Part shown: one piece after another, positions 16,572-23,657 of the stretch
Position numbering within the stretch: position 1 is the first letter of the stretch
How the letters are laid out: each line of letters begins with the position of its first letter
Source: Parvularcula oceani
GTDB lineage: Bacteria > Pseudomonadota > Alphaproteobacteria > Caulobacterales > Parvularculaceae
Direction: 5' to 3'
NCBI RefSeq assembly: GCF_000733125.1
Contig: NZ_JPHU01000006.1
Coordinates: 1 to 64,000 of the forward strand
DNA length: 64,000 bases
Translations under genes and position numbers: made by a program
Notes under the pieces: generated by a model
What the model saw: the letters and a program-made list of their open reading frames with translations, nothing else
Databases searched by the model: none
Told to the model about the DNA's origin: nothing

Positions 16572-17738
16572 ATGCCGCTCGATCTGGGGGAGATCGCGGA
16601 CGTCGCCGTCCGCCGCGTGCGCACGGCCGCCGAGAAGGCGGCCTTTCTGTCCCTGCCTTACGACCTCTATGCGGGCGACGAGGCCTGGCGGCCGCCGCTG
16701 CGCTTCGAGCGCAAGGACCATCTGGAGCGCCACCTGAGGGGCGAGGAGCCGACCGAGGAGATCGCGCTCTTCCTCGCCTATGAGGGCGAGCGGCCCGTCG
16801 GGCGCATCGCCGCCTTCCTGAACCGTGCGCATCTCGACCGCTATGAGGACGGCGCGGGCCATTTCGGCATGCTCGCCGCCCAGGACGAGGCCCCGCGCAT
16901 CGTCTGGGCGCTCCTGCGCGCAGCCGAGGAGCACCTTAGCGAACTGGGCATGCGCAAGATCGTCGGCCCCTACGACTTCTCGGTGAACGAGGAGATCGGC
17001 CTGCCGACGAGCGGGTTCGACACGCCGCCCATGCTGATGATGCCCTATGCCCGCCCCGGCCTCGCCCCGGCGGTGGAATCGGCGGGCTATGCCAAGGCGA
17101 TGGACCTCTACGCCTATGCCGTGGATCTCGACGCGCATTATCCGCGCCCGCCGGTCGTCCAGCGGCTCCAGCGCCAGGTGCGGGACGATCCGAGCCTATC
17201 CATGCGGCCGATGGATCCGAAACGCTTCGCCGAAGAGGTCCGCACCGGCATGGCCATCTTCAACGATGCCTGGTCGAACAATTGGGGCTTCCTGCCGTTT
17301 TCGGACGAGCAGGTCGACCACATGGCGAAATCGCTCAAGCCGCTGCTCGATCCGGACAGCTTCTGGATCGGGGAGAAGGACGGCGAGGCGGTGGCCTTCG
17401 TCGTCATGGTGCCCAATGTGAACGAGGCGGCGCGCGATCTGGACGGGCGCATCCTGCCGACCGGCTGGGCGAAGCTCCTCTGGCGGCTCAAGCGGCGCAA
17501 GGTCACGACCGCGCGCATGATGCTGATGGGCACCCGCCGCGACATGCAGAAATCGCGCGCGGGCGTGGCGCTGGTCTGCTCGCTCTTCGAGGAAGCCTTC
17601 GCGGCGGGCCGCAAGAAGGGCCTCAAGACCTGCGAGATGTCCTGGGTTCTCGAGACCAATGCCGACGTCCAGCGCCTGATCGCGCTGTCGGGGGCCGAGC
17701 GCTACAAGACCTACCGGATGGTGTCGAAGGACCTTTGA
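16572..17738 (+). CDS. GNAT-like N-acyltransferase; bacterial ceramide synthase (bCerS) candidate
   Basis: 388 residues. The N-terminal part reads RTAAEKAAFLSLPYDLYAGDEAWRPPL, followed by ALFLAYEGERPVGRIAAFLN, a GNAT beta4-like strand, then KIVGPYDFSVNEEIG and a second GNAT half. In Caulobacter crescentus a GNAT-family protein of the sphingolipid cluster was shown to be ceramide synthase, acylating 3-oxosphinganine. This protein's length and neighbourhood match. It starts immediately after the hydroxylase stop and ends 2 nt before the nucleotidyltransferase gene. The assignment relies on family plus context; other long GNAT proteins exist. Confidence 0.75.
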   Translation: MPLDLGEIADVAVRRVRTAAEKAAFLSLPYDLYAGDEAWRPPLRFERKDHLERHLRGEEPTEEIALFLAYEGERPVGRIAAFLNRAHLDRYEDGAGHFGMLAAQDEAPRIVWALLRAAEEHLSELGMRKIVGPYDFSVNEEIGLPTSGFDTPPMLMMPYARPGLAPAVESAGYAKAMDLYAYAVDLDAHYPRPPVVQRLQRQVRDDPSLSMRPMDPKRFAEEVRTGMAIFNDAWSNNWGFLPFSDEQVDHMAKSLKPLLDPDSFWIGEKDGEAVAFVVMVPNVNEAARDLDGRILPTGWAKLLWRLKRRKVTTARMMLMGTRRDMQKSRAGVALVCSLFEEAFAAGRKKGLKTCEMSWVLETNADVQRLIALSGAERYKTYRMVSKDL

Positions 17739-17740
17739 GC

Positions 17741-18496
17741 GTGACGGCTGCGGGAACCATGACGGCGGCACTCGTGCTCGCCGGGCGGCGGAATGAGCAG
17801 GATCCGCTGCTCGAGCGGCATCCCGGCCTGCCGTCGAAGGCGCTGCTGCCCGTCGCGGGCGAGCCGATGGTGCGCCGCGTGCTGGCGGCGCTCGGCGAGC
17901 GGCCGGTCTGGATCAGCGGGCTGAGCGCGGAGGAGGCGGGAGCGGATATCCGCTCCGCGCCGCCCGCCCCCGGTCCGGCCGGTGCCGTGCTCGCGGCGGT
18001 CGAGGCGGGGGCGCCCCTGCCGCTGCTCGTGACCACGGCCGATCATGCGCTGCTCGATGCGGAGATGGTGGCGGAGTTCGAGGACAAGGCGCGGGCGAGC
18101 GGCGCCGACCTCTGCGTCGGCCTCGCCGAGCGCAGCGTCATCGAAGCGCGCTTCCCGCAGACCAGGCGCACCTATCTCCGCTTCGCCGATGCGCGGGTGT
18201 CGGGCTGCAACCTCTTCTATGTCGGCAATGAGAAGGGCCTCGAAGGCGTGCGCTTCTGGCAGCGCGCCGAGCGGGACCGCAAGAAGCCCTGGCGCCTCGC
18301 CCGCAGGATCGGGCCCTCCGTCCTCCTGCGCTATGTTGCGGGCCGGCTGACGCTGGACGGGCTGTTCGCCCACGCGTCGCACCGCCTGAACGCCAGCATC
18401 CGCCCGGTCCTGATGTCGCGCGCCGAGGCGGCGGTGGACGTCGACAAGCCGTCCGACCTCGACCTCGTCGAGGCGGTGCTCGGAGGGCGGGCATGA
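17741..18496 (+). CDS. MobA-like NTP transferase
   Basis: 251 residues. The start has ALVLAGRRNEQDP and LPSKALLPVAGEPM, a relaxed version of the nucleotidyltransferase loop, followed by TTADHALLD, the metal-binding-type strand, and PGPAGAVLAAVEAG. It probably couples a nucleotide to a phosphorylated head-group precursor. GTG 17741 has AAGGA with a 9-nt spacer; ATG 17759 is an alternative. The stop overlaps the flippase start as ATGA. The substrate is unknown; the long C-terminal half (about 120 residues) is not obviously part of the core fold. Confidence 0.72.
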   Translation: MTAAGTMTAALVLAGRRNEQDPLLERHPGLPSKALLPVAGEPMVRRVLAALGERPVWISGLSAEEAGADIRSAPPAPGPAGAVLAAVEAGAPLPLLVTTADHALLDAEMVAEFEDKARASGADLCVGLAERSVIEARFPQTRRTYLRFADARVSGCNLFYVGNEKGLEGVRFWQRAERDRKKPWRLARRIGPSVLLRYVAGRLTLDGLFAHASHRLNASIRPVLMSRAEAAVDVDKPSDLDLVEAVLGGRA

Positions 18497-19953
18497 GCCG
18501 CGCGAGCACGGTCGGGGCGCGCCTGCGCAAGAACACCTCGCTGATGGTGACGGGCAAGCTGACGGGCGCGGCCCTGTCGGTCGGCGCGCTGGCCGTGGCG
18601 ACGAATGCGCTGACGGCGACGGAGTTCGGCACGCTGGTCCTGCTGCACGCGCTCGTCCTCTTCTTCACGGAGGTCGCGACCTTCGAGGCGTGGCTCGCCG
18701 TGGTGCGCTACGGGGCGGACCGGCTGGAGCGCCAGGACCTGCCCGGCTTCGGCCGGGTCGTGCGCTTCGGCGTCGCTCTCGACATCATCTCCGCGCTGCT
18801 CGCCTTTCTTCTTTCCGTGGCCGTCGTCCTGATCGCGCGGCGGTGGTTCGAGCCGCTGGCGCAGCTGCCGATCGCGCTCGTCCTCGGCTATCTCTCCTTG
18901 ATCCTCTTCAAGCAGGTCTCGACCAGCCAGGGCATTCTGCGCCTGTTCGACCATTTCGGGCGCCTTGCCGCGCTCGCGCTGGTCATTCCGGGCATCAGGC
19001 TCGCGGGAGGCCTTCTGGTCGCGAAGATGGGATGGGGCTTCACCGGCTTCCTGATCGTCTTCTTCGCCGCCTCATGGCTGTTCTACGTCGTCCAGCCGCT
19101 CATGGCCTGGCATGCCCTCGGCGTGCGGGAGCTGCGCCATGTCGTGCGCGGGCCGCTGACCGTGAAGGCGCCGGAGCGCGATGCCTGGCGCTTCGTCACC
19201 CTCGCCAATCTTGAAACGGGGCTCGCCGTCGGCACGACGCAGCTGCCGCTCCTGCTTGCCGGCGCCACGCTCGGCGCGGCCTCGACCGGCGTCTTCAAGG
19301 TCGCCCAGGAAATGGCATCCGTCCTGGTCAAGGGCACCAAGCTCGTCGACCGGGTCGTCTATCCCGAATTCGCGGCGCTGATCGCGCGGGGCGAGGGGGG
19401 CGAGGTCATCGGCCTGACCCTCAAGACGAGCGCCGCGCTCCTCGTCACCGGCCTGGCGCTCGCCGGCCTGTTCTGGCTCGTCGGGCCCGAACCGCTCGGC
19501 GCTCTGTTCGGCGAGCGCTATGCGCAGGCGGCGGGCGTCGCCGCGATCCTGCTGCTGGCCGCGGCGCTGGCAGGCGCGGTCGCGCCGCTTTTTCCCGCCT
19601 TCTACGCCACGGGGCACCCGAACAAGCCGCTCTGGGGCCGGGCTGCCGCCGTCAGCGCCCTGGTGATCAGCTTCTGGCCGCTGACCGCGGCCTTCGGCAT
19701 TCACGGGGCGGCGGGCGCGGTCCTGTGCGGCAGCGTCGTCCTGATCGCCGCCTCCATCGCGCTCGCCGTCCGTCACCCCTGGCACGAGGCCGCCTCTCAG
19801 CCCTGCGCGGGCCAGGCCGATCTCAGCGCGTCGCGAACGGCCGGGGCGATGTCGCCGACCGAGGCCGAGAGGTCGGGCTTCCCCGGCCAGCCCGCATCGG
19901 GTCTTTCCGTTCCCTCGAAGCTCGGCGCGCCCTCATATCGGGGGAGGGCGTGA
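18493..19953 (+). CDS. Wzx/MATE-like polysaccharide or lipid flippase
   Basis: 486 residues with about 12 hydrophobic segments: MVTGKLTGAALSVGALAVATNALTATEF opens the first, and residues to about 435 alternate helices and short loops, as in Wzx/MurJ/MATE exporters of lipid-linked compounds. The remaining ~50 residues are hydrophilic and are read across the 3' end of the antisense HIT gene, giving a 157-bp convergent overlap. It is coupled to the nucleotidyltransferase by ATGA. It might flip a sphingolipid or head-group intermediate to the periplasmic face (inference). Confidence 0.8.
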   Translation: MSRASTVGARLRKNTSLMVTGKLTGAALSVGALAVATNALTATEFGTLVLLHALVLFFTEVATFEAWLAVVRYGADRLERQDLPGFGRVVRFGVALDIISALLAFLLSVAVVLIARRWFEPLAQLPIALVLGYLSLILFKQVSTSQGILRLFDHFGRLAALALVIPGIRLAGGLLVAKMGWGFTGFLIVFFAASWLFYVVQPLMAWHALGVRELRHVVRGPLTVKAPERDAWRFVTLANLETGLAVGTTQLPLLLAGATLGAASTGVFKVAQEMASVLVKGTKLVDRVVYPEFAALIARGEGGEVIGLTLKTSAALLVTGLALAGLFWLVGPEPLGALFGERYAQAAGVAAILLLAAALAGAVAPLFPAFYATGHPNKPLWGRAAAVSALVISFWPLTAAFGIHGAAGAVLCGSVVLIAASIALAVRHPWHEAASQPCAGQADLSASRTAGAMSPTEAERSGFPGQPASGLSVPSKLGAPSYRGRA

Positions 19954-20231
19954 TAATGGACGTGCGGGTCGACCATCATCAGCATCAGATAGTTCATCTT
20001 GTCGGGCGCGAAGCTGCCGCGCAGCGCGGCTTCGAGATCGCGCACGACGCGTGCGAATTCGGCGAAGGCCGCGTCCGGCAGATCGGCATAGGCGGTCACG
20101 TCCGCATGGGCGACCAAAACCGCCGCGCCGAGCGTGGCCTGCTTGGGCCGGCACAGGACCGACCAGTGATCATAGGCCGCGATCAGGCTTTCGTCGCCGC
20201 CGAACTTCTCATAGGTGGCGTGATGCTTCAT
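19797..20231 (-). CDS. HIT-family nucleotide-binding protein
   Basis: 144 residues with the HIT signature HVHYHALPRY (HxHxHxxPR), a small nucleotide hydrolase/transferase of the Fhit/Hint type. MNYLMLMMVDPHVHYHALP is characteristic. The start is taken at ATG 20231, because AAAGGGG precedes it; the longer frame from 20273 would overlap the divergent gene's start. It lies alone between the flippase and the CDP-alcohol gene. Its 3' end overlaps the flippase by 157 bp in antisense. The target nucleotide is unknown; a role in recycling nucleotidyl intermediates is conceivable but not shown. Confidence 0.85.
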   Translation of the reverse strand: MKHHATYEKFGGDESLIAAYDHWSVLCRPKQATLGAAVLVAHADVTAYADLPDAAFAEFARVVRDLEAALRGSFAPDKMNYLMLMMVDPHVHYHALPRYEGAPSFEGTERPDAGWPGKPDLSASVGDIAPAVRDALRSAWPAQG

Positions 20232-20272
20232 TGGGGCCCCTTTCTTCCGGGCGAGAACATAGAGTGACAGCA

Positions 20273-21385
20273 ATGGGCGAACACAAGGGGCAGGTGCGCC
20301 TCGTCGGCGGTCTGCCGCTCACGCTTTACGGGCTGCCGCTCGAGGAATGGCAGGCGCGCGCCTGGGCGCGGGCCGGATTGCCCGATGGCGGCACGGTGAT
20401 CGCCGACCGCAACTGGGTCGTCTCGACGGCCGTGATGAGCGCCCTCGTCAAGACGCCGGGCGCGGCGCTGGTCGAAAGAACCGCGAGCGGGGAGCGGCGT
20501 CTCGTCGCGGCCCATGCGCGCGACGAGAGCGAGCTGTCCGTCGCGAAGGCGCAGCTGGCCGAGGTCGAGGCCGACGAGGAGGCGCTGCTCGCCGCCGGCT
20601 ACAGGGTCGATGACGCGGACGGCCTCGCCGGGCGCTACAACCACATGCTGCGCAAGCGCGAGGCGCCCTACGCCCTCGATCTTCTGAGCTGCCCGCAAGG
20701 CGTGGTCGAAAAGCGGCTCTTCGCGAGCGCCTATAAGGGGGTGACGGACTTCGTCACGAAATATGCGTGGCCGCTGCCGGCGCGGGCCGCGACCAAGTGG
20801 TGCGCCGAGCGCAAGATCAGCCCGAACGCGGTGACCACGGCGAGCCTCGTCCTGACGCTTCTGGCCTTCTGGTTCTTCTGGGAAGGGCAGTGGGCGGCGG
20901 GCCTGATCGCCGGCTGGGGCATGACCTTCCTCGATACCGTCGACGGCAAGCTCGCGCGGACCACGATGACGAGTTCGAGCTGGGGCAATGCCTTCGATCA
21001 CGGCATCGACCTCATCCATCCACCCTTCTGGTACTGGGCCTGGTATCACGGCATCACCGGCGGCGGGCCCGCGCCGGAATGGCTGACCCTGTCCTTGTGG
21101 ATCGTGCTCGGCGGCTATGTCCTCGGCCGCGCCATCGAGGGCCTCTTCATGCAGCAGCATGGCTTCCACATCCATGTCTGGCGGCCGGCGGACAGCTTCA
21201 TGCGCGAGATCACGGCGCGCCGGAATCCGAACATGTTCCTCTTCATGGTGCTGACGCTGTTCGGCGCGCCCGCGCTCGGTCTCGCCGCAGTGGCGATCTG
21301 GACGGTCGTCTGCACGCTCTTCCATGCGGTCCGCCTTCTCGAGGCGATGGGCCGGCAGCAGACATCCTGGCTGGAGGCGACATGA
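20273..21385 (+). CDS. CDP-alcohol phosphotransferase with N-terminal extension
   Basis: 370 residues. The C-terminal part is a CDP-alcohol phosphotransferase whose signature is complete: D221-x2-D224-G-x2-A228-R-x8-G238-x3-D242-x3-D246, with about six membrane helices. It transfers a phospho-alcohol between CDP and a hydroxyl. The first ~150 residues (LPLTLYGLPLEEWQARAWARAGL onward, then VIADRNWVVSTAVM) are soluble and look like a decayed nucleotidyltransferase domain, as in the fused inositol-phosphate cytidylyltransferase/CDP-inositol enzymes. No GxGxR loop is present, so it is probably inactive. It overlaps the HAD gene as ATGA. The alcohol could be inositol-like or ceramide; unknown. Confidence 0.82.
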   Translation: MGEHKGQVRLVGGLPLTLYGLPLEEWQARAWARAGLPDGGTVIADRNWVVSTAVMSALVKTPGAALVERTASGERRLVAAHARDESELSVAKAQLAEVEADEEALLAAGYRVDDADGLAGRYNHMLRKREAPYALDLLSCPQGVVEKRLFASAYKGVTDFVTKYAWPLPARAATKWCAERKISPNAVTTASLVLTLLAFWFFWEGQWAAGLIAGWGMTFLDTVDGKLARTTMTSSSWGNAFDHGIDLIHPPFWYWAWYHGITGGGPAPEWLTLSLWIVLGGYVLGRAIEGLFMQQHGFHIHVWRPADSFMREITARRNPNMFLFMVLTLFGAPALGLAAVAIWTVVCTLFHAVRLLEAMGRQQTSWLEAT

Positions 21386-22038
21386 CCAAGCTCGCCGTCT
21401 TCGACGTCGACAAGACGATCACTCTCTTTCCGACCTGGCGGCAATTCCTGCTGCTGGCGACCGATGAGCGCCGGCACCGGCGCATGCGGCTCGCCGGCGC
21501 GATGGGCCTGGCCGGAATCGCCTATGCGACCGGGCGCGGCACGCGGACCGGCGTCAAGGAGGCGGCGCTTCGCTCGGTGCTGGCGGGCCGCACGCGCGAG
21601 GACCTCGAGGCGCTGGCGGAGCGCTTCGTGAACGATCTGCTCGAAAGCGGCCTGCGCCCCAATGCGCGCCGCGTCATCGAGCAGCACAAGGCCGCGGGCG
21701 AAGAGGTCGTCGTCGCCACCGCCGCGGTCGATCTGATCATCGACCCGCTCTGCGAGGCGCTCGGCATCGAGACCAAGCTCTGCACGCCCATGGCGTGGGA
21801 GGACGGCGTCCTGCAGGACCGTTTCGCAGGGCCGAACTGCTATGCGGAGGAAAAGGAGCGCCAGGTGAGGAAGCTGGTCGAGGAGCGGGACGGCGAGCTG
21901 GTCGCGTTCTATTCCGACCACATCAGCGATCTGGGCCTTCTCAAGCTGGCGCGGCGCGGCGTGGCGGTGAACCCGTCCCCGGCGCTGCTCGCGGCGGCAG
22001 AGGCCAATGGCGTGGATGTGGAGGACTGGAACCAATGA
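21382..22038 (+). CDS. HAD-IB family phosphatase
   Basis: 218 residues. Motif I is FDVDKT with Asp8 and Asp10, motif II is VVVATAAVD, and motif IV is YSDHISDLGLL. The helical cap and overall plan resemble phosphoserine phosphatase and HAD-IB enzymes. It is between the CDP-alcohol transferase and a nucleotidyltransferase with ATGA overlaps on both sides, so it most likely dephosphorylates a phospho-head-group intermediate, like the phosphatidyl-polyol-phosphate phosphatases that follow CDP-alcohol transferases. The substrate is inferred from context only. Confidence 0.85.
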   Translation: MTKLAVFDVDKTITLFPTWRQFLLLATDERRHRRMRLAGAMGLAGIAYATGRGTRTGVKEAALRSVLAGRTREDLEALAERFVNDLLESGLRPNARRVIEQHKAAGEEVVVATAAVDLIIDPLCEALGIETKLCTPMAWEDGVLQDRFAGPNCYAEEKERQVRKLVEERDGELVAFYSDHISDLGLLKLARRGVAVNPSPALLAAAEANGVDVEDWNQ

Positions 22039-22778
22039 GAGCGATCATCCTGAGCGCCGGACGCGGCTCGCGCCTCCTCCCCCTGACCGCGGCGCGCCCC
22101 AAATGCCTGCTCGAGGTCGGCGGCGTCTCCGTCGTCCGGCACCAGATCCGGGCGCTGGCGCGCGGCGGGATCGACGACATCACCGTGGTCACCGGCTTCC
22201 TGCCCCATGCGGTGGAGGAGGATGTGCGCGCCCACGGCACGGATGCGACCGTGCGCTGCCGCTTCAACCCGTTCTACCAGATCGCGGACAACCTCGCCTC
22301 GTGCTGGATGGTGCGCGACCGGATGAGCGAGGATTTCATTCTCCTCAACGGTGATACGCTGTTCGAGGACGCGCTGCTCGAAGACGTCCTCGCAGCCCCG
22401 CCCGCGGCTGTCTCCGTCACCATCGACAAGAAGGGCGAGTACGACGAGGACGACATGAAGGTGACGCTGCGCGGCACCGAACTCGTCGGGATCGGCAAGA
22501 CGCTCGGGCACAGCGCGACGGATGGCGAGTCGATCGGCATGCTGCGCTTCATGGGCGACGGGCCGCGCGTCTTCACCGACAAGCTCGAAGCGATGATGCG
22601 CACCCCCGAGGGCGTGCGCTCATGGTTCCTCAAGGCGATCGACGGCCTCGCCAAGAGCGGCATCACGGTCGAGACGTGCAGCATTCAGGGGCGCGCCTGG
22701 TCCGAACTCGACACGCCGGAAGACTACGAGACGGTGCTGGCGCTCTTCGGCCGGTCCGGGCGCGGCGGCACCGAATAG
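22035..22778 (+). CDS. LicC-like nucleotidyltransferase (phospho-polyol/choline cytidylyltransferase family)
   Basis: 247 residues. The loop SAGRGSRLLPLTAARPKCLLEV holds the GRGSR and PK signatures. FILLNGDTLFED contains the metal-binding GD, and YDEDDMKVTL resembles the LicC cytidylyltransferase block. It would make a CDP- (or other NDP-) activated small alcohol, feeding the CDP-alcohol transferase two genes upstream. The start overlaps the HAD stop as ATGA. The 3' end overlaps the convergent thioesterase gene by 55 bp. Confidence 0.83.
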   Translation: MRAIILSAGRGSRLLPLTAARPKCLLEVGGVSVVRHQIRALARGGIDDITVVTGFLPHAVEEDVRAHGTDATVRCRFNPFYQIADNLASCWMVRDRMSEDFILLNGDTLFEDALLEDVLAAPPAAVSVTIDKKGEYDEDDMKVTLRGTELVGIGKTLGHSATDGESIGMLRFMGDGPRVFTDKLEAMMRTPEGVRSWFLKAIDGLAKSGITVETCSIQGRAWSELDTPEDYETVLALFGRSGRGGTE

Positions 22779-23185
22779 GTCAGGCTGGCCTGCGCCACGA
22801 CGCGGTCCTCCTCGTCGAGCACCTGCGCGTCGCAGACGACGAGGCGCCTGCCGAGCTTCAGGAGCCTGCAGACGCAGCGCAGCGGCCCCGGGCGCGGCTT
22901 GACGAGGAAGTTGAGCGTCGCGTTCGTCGTCACCGCCAGCGCCTCGGGCCCGACATGCGACAGGACGAGGACATAGGCGGCGAGGTCGAACAGCGTGAAG
23001 AGCGTCGGGCCGGACACCGTGCCGCCGGGGCGCAGATGGGTGTCGCCCGCCTTCAGCAGAACCGTCGCCTCTCCGGCTGCGACCGAGGCGACGGTCATCG
23101 CCTCCTCGCCGCCGAAGGCCTGCGGGAAGACGTCGCGGAGGAGGGCAGTGACCTCCTCGGACGTCATGACCGGCTGGGGCGTCAT
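22724..23185 (-). CDS. Hotdog-fold thioesterase, PaaI-like
   Basis: About 153 residues. The core reads VSGPTLFTLFDLAAYVLVLSHVG, ATLNFLVKPRPGPLRC and VAQASLTYSVPP, the layout of PaaI-type acyl-CoA thioesterases. The helix residues that carry the catalytic acid (LFDLAAY) are present. ATG 23185 overlaps the stop of the DUF1330 gene as ATGA, supporting this start over the longer frame; ATG 23167 is another option. Its 3' end overlaps the LicC-like gene, so an antisense effect is possible. The substrate is not predictable. Confidence 0.78.
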   Translation of the reverse strand: MTPQPVMTSEEVTALLRDVFPQAFGGEEAMTVASVAAGEATVLLKAGDTHLRPGGTVSGPTLFTLFDLAAYVLVLSHVGPEALAVTTNATLNFLVKPRPGPLRCVCRLLKLGRRLVVCDAQVLDEEDRVVAQASLTYSVPPRPDRPKSASTVS

Positions 23186-23607
23186 CCGAAGACGCCGCCG
23201 CCGTCCTTCTTGGCGAAGCAATAGAGGCGGCTGTCCTCGACCGCCGCCTGGCGGTGGTGGACGATGGCCTGATAGCCCTCGTCCTTCACCATGCCGATAA
23301 AGGCGTCCTTGGACGGATATTCGGCGATGAAGCCGGCATCCCAGCGCTCGTCGCCCGGGCCGATGACGCCGGCGACGGGCTTGCCGCTCCAGGCCATGTG
23401 GCCGCCGACCTTCTTGAAGAAGGCGGCCGAGACCCGCGCATATTCGGCATAGGCCTCAGCGCCCGTCATCTTCTCTTTCGGGGCCTGGCCCTCGGCATAG
23501 GCCGCGAAGTCCCGGAACCGGAGCAGATTGAGCATCTGCACCGGTCCCTCGATCTCTTTCTCGGCAAGGGCATGGAAGGCTTCGCGGGTGGGGTCGATAT
23601 GGCTCAT
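23182..23607 (-). CDS. DUF1330-family protein
   Basis: 141 residues, a ferredoxin-like dimeric alpha-beta barrel. EGPVQMLNLLRFRD, MAWSGKPVAGVIGPGDERWD and FIAEYPSKDAFIGMVKDEGYQ are typical of the DUF1330/NIPSNAP-like clan. No catalytic residue is known. Its stop overlaps the thioesterase start, so the two form a small operon. It starts with ATG 23605-23607, 50 bp downstream of the SulP stop in the same orientation. Confidence 0.75.
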   Translation of the reverse strand: MSHIDPTREAFHALAEKEIEGPVQMLNLLRFRDFAAYAEGQAPKEKMTGAEAYAEYARVSAAFFKKVGGHMAWSGKPVAGVIGPGDERWDAGFIAEYPSKDAFIGMVKDEGYQAIVHHRQAAVEDSRLYCFAKKDGGGVFG

Positions 23608-23657
23608 GGCCCGACCCTAGCGAAGCGCTCCGCCCCTGCCGAGCGGGAAACCCAGTC

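Noticed and set aside
15156-17138. 660-residue minus-strand frame across DUF2141, hydroxylase and GNAT genes
   Set aside because: It covers three well-supported plus-strand genes and has only low-complexity Arg/Ala-rich sequence.
16572-17738. Simple N-acetyltransferase for antibiotics or peptides
   Set aside because: Its 388-residue length and place next to hydroxylase, SPT and lipid kinase fit a ceramide synthase better, though not proven.
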